64,000 bases of DNA from Algibacter pacificus (GTDB lineage: Bacteria > Bacteroidota > Bacteroidia > Flavobacteriales > Flavobacteriaceae). This document shows, piece after piece, positions 57,185 to 64,000 of this stretch. Below the pieces are notes generated by a model. It was not told the origin of the DNA, searched no databases, and saw nothing but the letters and a program-made list of their open reading frames with translations. Positions within the stretch are counted from its first letter, which is position 1. Every line of letters begins with the position of its first letter. Both the position numbers and the translations under genes were made by a program. The DNA lies in contig NZ_VOGY01000014.1 of the NCBI RefSeq assembly GCF_008033385.1, positions 41,853 to 105,852 on the forward strand, written 5' to 3'.

Positions 57185-58555
57185 TTAGAATTTATATCCT
57201 GGGTTCTGATCTACTACATTATTACTAGTAGTTACAGAATCATAAGGAATTGGCAGGATGTATTGGTCTTTACTAGTTATTGTTGGCTTTATGGTAGAGA
57301 TATCAAAACCATCTACTATAGCATATCTAATGGTGTCAAACCAAGGTTCTCCTTCTTCTACAGCGAGTTCTAACAGTTTTTCTTGTCTTATTGCATTTAT
57401 CAGTTCTTCTCTAGTAGAAGCATTTGTGTTATCCATACCTGCTCTATTACGTATTTTGTTTATGGCATCTTTAATATCTTTAAGATCTCCGTTCGATCTT
57501 GCTAATGCCTCGGCATATATAAGATAAACTTCTGCCAGCCTTAAATGGATATTAGTACCTCCATCAAAAAAGCCTCTAAATTTACCATTTATAAAACCTC
57601 TTGTAGGGTGTTCATAATTAACATAAGAAATTCTGGTATCATTCACACTATTAGCAAAATTCTTGTAATAATCAGATATGCTAATATAAATCCACCATAA
57701 TACACTTGAGGCACTATATTCATTATCATCATGATATGTAGCAAAAAGCATTTCAGAAGAATTAAACTCATTTTCAAAAACTTCAGCAAAAGTATCTTCT
57801 AATTTAAACGGGCTGTTGTCAATTACATCTTTTGATAATATTGCTGCCTCTGTATATTTACCCATGTAAAGCATTATTCTCGCTTTAAGAGCCAGAGCTG
57901 CATATTTGTTGGCATAGTATCCAGGGCTAGTAACAGCTAAATCTGGTATGGCAGTATCTAAATCGTTTAAAATAAAATCATATGTTTCTTGTACGGTACT
58001 TCTAGGGATTGCAATTGCATCGTTTGCTGGCTCTGTTCTTAATACAATGCCGTACTTAGAATTTAAATCCCAAAATTGCCCATAGCTTCTAAGAAGATAA
58101 AAATGAGAAAGTGCTCTTAAGAATTTAGCTTCTGCAATAATTTTAGACTTGCTACCAGTTTCAAATAGCGCATCATCAAGAGATGGTAATATATTAATGA
58201 GGTAATTTGCTCTATTTGAGATGGTGTACATTCCTGAATATACGTTTTTAGAATCTCTATCTTGTGGATCTACATTATTCACATAATAGCTAGAAGATGT
58301 GCCTCCAATAATACCTCCTGGTTCTGCTTCGATACCTAGTTGAAGTACAACACTTTTTATGTATAATGTTCCAGAAGCATCATTTAAAAAGCTGTATGCG
58401 CCCGCTAATGTTAGTTCAGCTCCTATTTGATCTCTAATGGCTGTTTCTTCTGTTAATACATCTTGAGCTTCAATATCTGTTACATCAACTAGTTCGCAAG
58501 AGTGGATACAAAAAGTTATTATGAATACTATGATAATGTTATGATAATTTTTCAT
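57185..58555 (-). CDS. RagB/SusD family surface lipoprotein, locus 2
   Basis: 456 residues. Lipoprotein signal IITFCIHSCE. SusD N-terminal region (AELTLAGAYSFLNDASGTLY, ILPSLDDALFETGSKSKIIAEAKFLRAL) and C-terminal motif (HLRLAEVYLIYAEALARSNG; QEKLLELAVEEGEPWFDTIRY). Partner of the SusC gene 12 bases upstream on the same strand. Only distantly similar to the locus 1 protein. Confidence 0.95.
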   Translation of the reverse strand: MKNYHNIIIVFIITFCIHSCELVDVTDIEAQDVLTEETAIRDQIGAELTLAGAYSFLNDASGTLYIKSVVLQLGIEAEPGGIIGGTSSSYYVNNVDPQDRDSKNVYSGMYTISNRANYLINILPSLDDALFETGSKSKIIAEAKFLRALSHFYLLRSYGQFWDLNSKYGIVLRTEPANDAIAIPRSTVQETYDFILNDLDTAIPDLAVTSPGYYANKYAALALKARIMLYMGKYTEAAILSKDVIDNSPFKLEDTFAEVFENEFNSSEMLFATYHDDNEYSASSVLWWIYISISDYYKNFANSVNDTRISYVNYEHPTRGFINGKFRGFFDGGTNIHLRLAEVYLIYAEALARSNGDLKDIKDAINKIRNRAGMDNTNASTREELINAIRQEKLLELAVEEGEPWFDTIRYAIVDGFDISTIKPTITSKDQYILPIPYDSVTTSNNVVDQNPGYKF

Positions 58556-58566
58556 GTTAATTTTTT

Positions 58567-61500
58567 TTAAAGTTTTACGTTAATTCCAAAAACAAGACCT
58601 CTAGATAAAGGGTATTCATCAGCATCAGTGTAATTAAAAAAACTTTGCCTACCATCATCTCTACTGGTTTCAGGATCTAATCCTGGGTATTTTGTGAATG
58701 TCAATAAATTACTTAATGACATATATATGTTAATGTTATTAACTTTAATTTTTTTGGTAATATTAGTTGGAAATGTGTAGCCTAATCTGATATTTTTTAA
58801 ACGGACGAATGATGCATCATGTACAAAGGCGTCAGAAGTTCTATCATTATCATTAGGGTCATTTAATACTAATCTTGGTTGTGTTCCATCAGTGTTTGTT
58901 GGAGACCAAGCATCTTGGACATTATCTTTAATAACATTCTCAATGCCTTTTAAAACACCTGCGGCTTCCCAAACTTTTGAGTTTCCATAAGAGTACTGCC
59001 AGAGTGTTGATAGACTGAAATTTTTATATTGAAAAGTAGTGGTGAGCCCTCCAAAAAAATCGGGCTGTATGGAACCTAATACTTCTGTATCTTCGCTAGT
59101 TATAACACCATCATCGTTAATATCTCTAAATTTGTAATCTCCAGGTGCAGTTGTTGAAGATTGATATCTGCCAGTTGGAGAAGCGTTGTTAAGTGTAGTT
59201 ATTTCATCTTGATTTTGAAAAATACCTTCAACTCTATACCCTCTAATTGTTCCTAGAGGTTGACCTTCTTCAACTAAGGAAGTCCCTCCTGTAGGAAAGG
59301 GAAACCCCCCTTCTAAATCTACAATTTTATTTTGAATGGATGTAAAATTAAACGTTGTATTAAAAATAAAATCTTCTGTTCTAATGATATCGCCACCTAT
59401 TTGCAGTTCAATGCCCTTATTGTCCATTTTACCAATATTAGCACTTTGGCTGTTATAGCCTAATTCTAATTGAACGGGCCTGTTCATCAATAAGTCATCT
59501 ATTCTTTTAGTGAAATAACCTACTGTTCCATTTAGGCGAGAATTGAAAAAACTAAAATCAACTGCTACATCTAATTGTTTGGTTTTTTGCCATCTAATAT
59601 TAGGGTTGGGTAAACCAAGGGGCGCAATACCATTTAAACCATTATAACTGTATCCTGCCCCAAAAAAGGTGTCATATAAAAAGTCGCTTACATTTGCTAA
59701 ACCTGTTAAACCATAACTAGTTCTTAACTTTAAATTATTTATCCAATATGCATTTTTTATAAAAGTTTCATTACTAATATTCCATGCTAAAGCTCCAGAA
59801 GGGAATTTTCCCCATCTATTATTAGGTCCAAATTTAGATGATTCATCTGCTCTAAATGTAAAGGTAGCATAATAGCGACTATCAAAATTATAATTGAGAC
59901 GTGTAAAATATGATACCAGACCACTTGACGCATTTCCTCCACCTGCACTAGTAATTTCGTTTGCAGAACCTATATTGTTTATTTGTTCGTAGTTAGCAAA
60001 GCCTCTAACACCAATACTAGAGTAGTGATCCTCCGTTTTGTAAAAAGATGCGCCTACAAGTGCATTAATAGCATGTTTTTCATTAAAAAGCTTTTTAAAA
60101 GTTAATGTGTTGTCAAAAGTGGTGTTGAATGTGCGGCCATTTCGTTCAGATCTAGTTGCCTCATCATTGCTTGATGCTGTTGGGGGATTAAAGTAATTAC
60201 TTTCTGTTAAATACAAACTTGCATTAAGTTGTGTTTTAAAAGTTAATTCTGGTATAAGATTTACTTCTGCAAATATATTCCCCAATAGGCTATTAGAGTG
60301 TTTTTTACTATCTGTCCCTAAAGTTGCAATTGGATTGGGGTCTTCTTTATAGTTGTTGAAATCGCCATTATTTAGGTAGATGTTATAATCTGGACGATAT
60401 TTAATAGCATCTTGGATAGCAAATAATCCAGTGCTACCATAATTAAGAGAATTAGTAAAATTCAAATTAGTTCCCACTTTTAAATGTTTACTAAACTCGG
60501 TTTCAATGTTTGTTCGAATATTGTAACGCTTGAATCCAGTTTTATTAATAATTCCTTCCTGATCTGATAAATTCAGATTAAAAGAATAAATACTTTTTTC
60601 ACTTCCACCAGATATGCCTAAACCTAAATTTTTTGTTATGGCTGTGCGTGTTATTTCTTCTTGCCAATTAGTGCTTCCATTTTGAAAAAAATCGGGGTCG
60701 TTTAAAATACTTGTTTTTAAGGAGCTGTTTCCAGAAAAATTTTGAGCTGCGATTGTTAAATTAGATTTGTATTCTTCAGCATTTAGTGCATTATATAATT
60801 CTAATGGTTTGTCTATTGTTATTGAGGAATTTATAGAAATAGTAGGTTTGAGATTTTTATGTCCTTTTTTAGTAGTAACTATAACTACGCCGTTTGCAGC
60901 TCTTGATCCATAAATAGCAGCAGCAGATGCATCTTTTAAAATATCAATACTTTGAATGTCATCTGGGTCAATAGTTGCTAATGGATTTCCTCTTCCGGAT
61001 ATACCAGCATCAAATGAATATCCACTGATATAATTGGGATGGGTATCTATAGGTACGCCATCTATTACATACAAGGGTTGATTATATCCTAAAATTGAAG
61101 AGACACCACGAATATTGATAACAATACCTTCTCCTGGGCGACCTGTTGTTTGTTTAACAAAAACGCCTGGGGCTTTGGCGGCGATAGCTTGCTCAAAAGT
61201 AGTTGGTGTTATGTTAGTGATTTCTGAACTAGATATTGAAGATACAGATCCTGTTACATCTTTTTTGTTTACCGATCCATAACCAACTACCACAACTTCC
61301 TCTAGTGATTCATCATCTGATTTTAAGGTGATGTTAATGGGAGCATCATTCGACGTTATTTCTACTTCTTGAGTTTTTTTGCCTAAATATTGAAAAACTA
61401 AAATATCACCAATATTGGCTGCAATTGTATAGTTTCCATCAATATCTGTGGTTGTTCCTTTTTTTGTTTTTTTTATAAAAATAGTAACTCCAGGTAAAGG

Positions 61501-61926
61501 CAGTCTGTTTTCTTCAGTAACGTTACCTTTGATAGTTTGTTGAACTCTATATTTACTAGGTTTGTTAGTAATAACAATGGTGTTTTTACCAGTTAATTCA
61601 AAGTTGAATTTATCTTTTGATAAGGATTTTAGTAAAAGATCGTTAGCTCTAATATTGCCTTTGTTCAGTGTTACTTTAGGAAAATCCTTAAACATATCTA
61701 CTTGATATATAAATGTATAATCTGTTTGCGTCATAATCAGGTCAAAAACCTGATCTACGGTAATAGTTTGTTTCCTTTCAATTTTAATTTTGGCATTTTG
61801 GGACAATACGTTATCTGTTGTAAAGCCAAAAACCGTCGTGCACAATAAAAAAATGAAGGTTTTCATAACGATTGTTAATAAGTGTCTTCTTAGTAAAAAA
61901 AGAGCATTGGTTAATTTAAATTCCAT
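58567..61926 (-). CDS. SusC/RagA-type TonB-dependent transporter with STN domain, locus 2
   Basis: 1119 residues. Signal region (about 20-43), STN (about 48-115), carboxypeptidase-like domain (about 131-208), plug (EEVVVVGYGSVNKKDVTGSV; YVIDGVPID; ILKDASAAAIYGSRAANGVV), then the beta barrel to the C-terminal LVFGINVKL. The 20-residue extension before MKTFIFLL is also present in locus 1. Outer-membrane transducer of locus 2. Confidence 0.95.
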   Translation of the reverse strand: MEFKLTNALFLLRRHLLTIVMKTFIFLLCTTVFGFTTDNVLSQNAKIKIERKQTITVDQVFDLIMTQTDYTFIYQVDMFKDFPKVTLNKGNIRANDLLLKSLSKDKFNFELTGKNTIVITNKPSKYRVQQTIKGNVTEENRLPLPGVTIFIKKTKKGTTTDIDGNYTIAANIGDILVFQYLGKKTQEVEITSNDAPINITLKSDDESLEEVVVVGYGSVNKKDVTGSVSSISSSEITNITPTTFEQAIAAKAPGVFVKQTTGRPGEGIVINIRGVSSILGYNQPLYVIDGVPIDTHPNYISGYSFDAGISGRGNPLATIDPDDIQSIDILKDASAAAIYGSRAANGVVIVTTKKGHKNLKPTISINSSITIDKPLELYNALNAEEYKSNLTIAAQNFSGNSSLKTSILNDPDFFQNGSTNWQEEITRTAITKNLGLGISGGSEKSIYSFNLNLSDQEGIINKTGFKRYNIRTNIETEFSKHLKVGTNLNFTNSLNYGSTGLFAIQDAIKYRPDYNIYLNNGDFNNYKEDPNPIATLGTDSKKHSNSLLGNIFAEVNLIPELTFKTQLNASLYLTESNYFNPPTASSNDEATRSERNGRTFNTTFDNTLTFKKLFNEKHAINALVGASFYKTEDHYSSIGVRGFANYEQINNIGSANEITSAGGGNASSGLVSYFTRLNYNFDSRYYATFTFRADESSKFGPNNRWGKFPSGALAWNISNETFIKNAYWINNLKLRTSYGLTGLANVSDFLYDTFFGAGYSYNGLNGIAPLGLPNPNIRWQKTKQLDVAVDFSFFNSRLNGTVGYFTKRIDDLLMNRPVQLELGYNSQSANIGKMDNKGIELQIGGDIIRTEDFIFNTTFNFTSIQNKIVDLEGGFPFPTGGTSLVEEGQPLGTIRGYRVEGIFQNQDEITTLNNASPTGRYQSSTTAPGDYKFRDINDDGVITSEDTEVLGSIQPDFFGGLTTTFQYKNFSLSTLWQYSYGNSKVWEAAGVLKGIENVIKDNVQDAWSPTNTDGTQPRLVLNDPNDNDRTSDAFVHDASFVRLKNIRLGYTFPTNITKKIKVNNINIYMSLSNLLTFTKYPGLDPETSRDDGRQSFFNYTDADEYPLSRGLVFGINVKL

Positions 61927-61985
61927 AAATTTGCTTGTTTTTGGTTAGTTAATCATTTTTTTGATTTAATTAATTAATAATCTAT

Positions 61986-62033
61986 AAGGGGATGAAGTTT
62001 TTTCTTTGAACGGTCTAAAACTTTGTTCCCTTT
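61986..62033 (-). promoter_or_regulatory. Hairpin between FecR and SusC genes, locus 2
   Basis: On the minus strand AAAGGG pairs with CCCTT and, after an internal loop, AAGTTTT with AAAACTT. The loop begins AGAC, as in the locus 1 hairpin (AGTTTAGAC). Confidence 0.5.
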
Positions 62034-62034
62034 A

Positions 62035-63186
62035 CTATTTTAATATAAGCGTGTTTTGTTTTATTTCATAGGAGTTTATATAGTTTGTGTTTTTAATTAA
62101 TAAAAGGATATCTGTAAGATTTTGCTTTTTGCTTATCACTCCTTTAAACTTAACGGTTTCTAAGGTTTTATCTTCAAAAATGATATTAATGTCATACCAT
62201 CTAGAAAGAACTTTCATAATGTCCTTTAGAGTTTTGTCTTTAAAGCTAAATAGACCTCGTTTCCATGCTATCTCAGAATAAGTATCAACTCGTGAGGAAA
62301 TAATTAAACTATTACTTTTCTTATCAAGTACAGCCTGTTCGTTTGGTTTAAGAATGGTTTTTGTATTAAAACTATGTAATGCAATACTTCCTTCAACAAG
62401 TGTGGTGTAGGTTTTATCCTCATCTAAATAGGCCTTTATATTAAATTCAGTACCCAAAACCTCAATATCTTGAGTGTTGGAAATAACTTTAAATTTAGCG
62501 TTATTATGGTTGGTACTTGGTGATACTTTAAAATAAGCTTCACCGTAGATTAATTCTACTATGCGAGTCTCATTTTTAGAAAAATGGACAGGGTATTTTA
62601 ATTGCGATTCAGAATTTAACCAAACTTGAGTTCCATCAGATAATGTTACATGATATTGACCGCCTCTTGGAATTGTTAAATAATTGTATGTAATTTTAGT
62701 TGCCTTTTTTGGAGGAGATTTATAAATTAAATCTTCTCCATTGCTTTCTAAATTATTGGAAGTAAAATGTTTATCTTTATCTAAAACAACAGTGCTTCCA
62801 TCTCCTAGAGTTAAAACAGCTTTGTCAGTACCTATTTTGATATCATTATTTACAATAACAGGGTCAATTTTATTGTTTTTTGGAACATTTTTAATGTAAA
62901 CTACTAAACTTATTGAAATTAAAATAGCTATTGATGCAGCAGCATAAAATAGTTTAACCCTTAAACGAGGCTCTTTTTTCTGGGTTTTTACCATAAATTC
63001 CTTTAGAGAAAATCTATGATCAAATTTCTTTTTAGAATTAATTAAATGATTTATCTCTATAAATTCATTAAAATATTTTAAATTATTAATATCTTCAAGC
63101 CATTTTACTAATTCATTAGATTCGCTCTCCGTTATAGAATTATTAATCAGTTTTACTATTAATTTATTAACTTGATTTTTATTCAT
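62035..63186 (-). CDS. FecR family anti-sigma factor, locus 2
   Basis: 383 residues, exactly the length of the locus 1 FecR, with the same order: anti-sigma N-terminus, membrane helix (about 80-98), FecR domain (YNYLTIPRGGQYHVTLSDGT, GEAYFKVSPS) and DUF4974 (LKDIMKVLSRWYDINIIFED). Divergent from the sigma gene at 63292, sharing a 105-base intergenic region. Confidence 0.94.
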   Translation of the reverse strand: MNKNQVNKLIVKLINNSITESESNELVKWLEDINNLKYFNEFIEINHLINSKKKFDHRFSLKEFMVKTQKKEPRLRVKLFYAAASIAILISISLVVYIKNVPKNNKIDPVIVNNDIKIGTDKAVLTLGDGSTVVLDKDKHFTSNNLESNGEDLIYKSPPKKATKITYNYLTIPRGGQYHVTLSDGTQVWLNSESQLKYPVHFSKNETRIVELIYGEAYFKVSPSTNHNNAKFKVISNTQDIEVLGTEFNIKAYLDEDKTYTTLVEGSIALHSFNTKTILKPNEQAVLDKKSNSLIISSRVDTYSEIAWKRGLFSFKDKTLKDIMKVLSRWYDINIIFEDKTLETVKFKGVISKKQNLTDILLLIKNTNYINSYEIKQNTLILK

Positions 63187-63291
63187 TATTTAGTTTAATT
63201 TAATTTAAGATGTAAAAAAAGGTAAAAACCCTATAATAATTTAATATTTTTTTCACATTTGTAGAATATATATTGAAAAACGTTGAAATAA

Positions 63292-63828
63292 TTGAATAAA
63301 ATTGAAAATTTAAATATAGTAATTAAAGCACTAAAGGAAGGTAATCGAAGAGTTTTTGAAAACGTATACTCTGAGTTTTATGAAAAACTATGTGTGTTTT
63401 TAATGGGGTATACAGATGATATAGAGGTTATAGAAGATGTTGTTCAGGATGTTTTTTTGAAAATATGGTTAAATAGAAAAAACATTTCTATTACTACATC
63501 GTTAAGTAGTTACCTATATAAAATGGCATATACTACTTTAATGGAAAATTACAGGCAACTTAAAAGAAATGATAAAATGCTCTCTATGTACTATTATACA
63601 GCTATGATGGAGGCTATAGAAACTAATCAAGATTTAAAAAATATTAAACTAAAAAAATTAGAAAAATGCATTAACAAATTACCTGATAGATGTAAATCTG
63701 TTTTTTATGAAAATAAAATAAATGGATATAAATATAAAGTAGTTGCCGATAAAATGAATATTTCAATAAAAACAGTAGAAGCTCATATTTCTAGGGCTTT
63801 AGGGTTTTTAAAGAAGTGTTTAGTTTAA
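63292..63828 (+). CDS. ECF RNA polymerase sigma factor (FecI type), locus 2
   Basis: 178 residues: region 2 (FENVYSEFYEKLCVFLMGYT, IEDVVQDVFLKIWLNRK) and region 4 (LPDRCKSVFYENKINGYKYKVVADKMNISIKTVEAHI). The start is TTG (63292); no early in-frame ATG exists, as in the locus 1 sigma gene. It is transcribed away from the FecR-SusCD genes it presumably controls, unlike locus 1. Confidence 0.92.
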   Translation: MNKIENLNIVIKALKEGNRRVFENVYSEFYEKLCVFLMGYTDDIEVIEDVVQDVFLKIWLNRKNISITTSLSSYLYKMAYTTLMENYRQLKRNDKMLSMYYYTAMMEAIETNQDLKNIKLKKLEKCINKLPDRCKSVFYENKINGYKYKVVADKMNISIKTVEAHISRALGFLKKCLV

Positions 63829-63911
63829 AAAAACAGATTAGTGTTAAAATAGGTTTTGTGCCAGATGTCATTCATCGCTTTCTGGTAAAACGTTACCATA
63901 TCTTAAATTAT

Positions 63912-63945
63912 AAAAAGCCCGTCAGCGCAAGTTGTCGGGTTTTTA
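63912..63945 (+). terminator. Terminator after the locus 2 sigma gene
   Basis: AAAAAGCCCG (63912-63921) with CGGGTTTTT (63936-63944), 14-base loop, then T. Confidence 0.75.
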
Positions 63946-63967
63946 TATTTTAAAAATTTTAGCGTCC

Positions 63968-64000
63968 CCCATTAAAGCGCTTTTATGGCGCATTAATGGG
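63968..64000. repeat. Inverted repeat at the window edge
   Basis: CCCATTAA-A-GCGC pairs with GCGC-A-TTAATGGG (63968-63980, 63988-64000), one mismatch, 7-base loop. It runs to the last base, so it may be part of a longer element. Confidence 0.55.

Overview
The window reads as chromosomal DNA of a marine-type member of the Flavobacteriaceae (Bacteroidota). The evidence is: low GC; promoters of the TAnnTTTG (-7) type; almost no Shine-Dalgarno sequences except in front of rpsU; SusC/SusD pairs with FecI-type sigma factors and FecR anti-sigma factors; TlpA lipoproteins; and family-typical proteins such as DUF2721, DUF2851 and DUF3467. The genus cannot be fixed from the sequence alone.

Layout. (1) 1-8006: the end of an ABC transporter permease, then single housekeeping or membrane genes (DUF2721, DUF2851, PspC-like, K+ channel, alanine/Na+ symporter, HHH protein, acyl-CoA dehydrogenase). 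(2) 8096-23777: the translation/transcription core. It holds rpsU with an exceptional Shine-Dalgarno, a Xer recombinase and hpf. The operon tRNA-Thr/Tyr/Gly/Thr-tuf-tRNA-Trp-secE-nusG-rplKAJL-rpoBC follows, and carries hairpins at its start and between rplL, rpoB and rpoC. (3) 23831-26400: DUF3467, a lone DsbD alpha domain, and metK behind a SAM-II-like riboswitch. (4) 26527-33856: the branched-chain amino acid operon ilvD-ilvB-ilvN-ilvC-ilvA. It is preceded by an unannotated 18-codon Ile/Val/Leu-rich leader peptide and a terminator, which form a classical attenuator. (5) 34052-38766: gapN, a cytochrome c lipoprotein and a large haem-binding dehydrogenase lipoprotein. (6) 38806-43243: a sulfur locus on the minus strand (Crp/Fnr regulator, split YeeE/YedE transporter, TauE/SafE exporter, MBL-rhodanese persulfide enzyme), with a heptanucleotide tandem repeat and a dispersed repeat. 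(7) 43318-63945: tRNA-Arg, then two related outer-membrane uptake loci facing each other. Each has an ECF sigma factor, a FecR, a SusC, a SusD and two TlpA-like lipoproteins; the left one also has a secreted amidohydrolase.

How the parts work together. The left half supplies ribosomes, RNA polymerase, SAM and branched-chain amino acids, and appears controlled mainly by RNA devices (riboswitch, leader-peptide attenuator, intercistronic hairpins). The right half is accessory. The two SusCD-TlpA loci look like signal-controlled uptake systems in which a TonB-dependent transporter, its surface lipoprotein, FecR and sigma factor sense and import a substrate, while the thioredoxin-like lipoproteins (and one amidohydrolase) act on it or on the cell envelope. 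Their substrate is unknown, and they are the best candidates here for an undescribed system.
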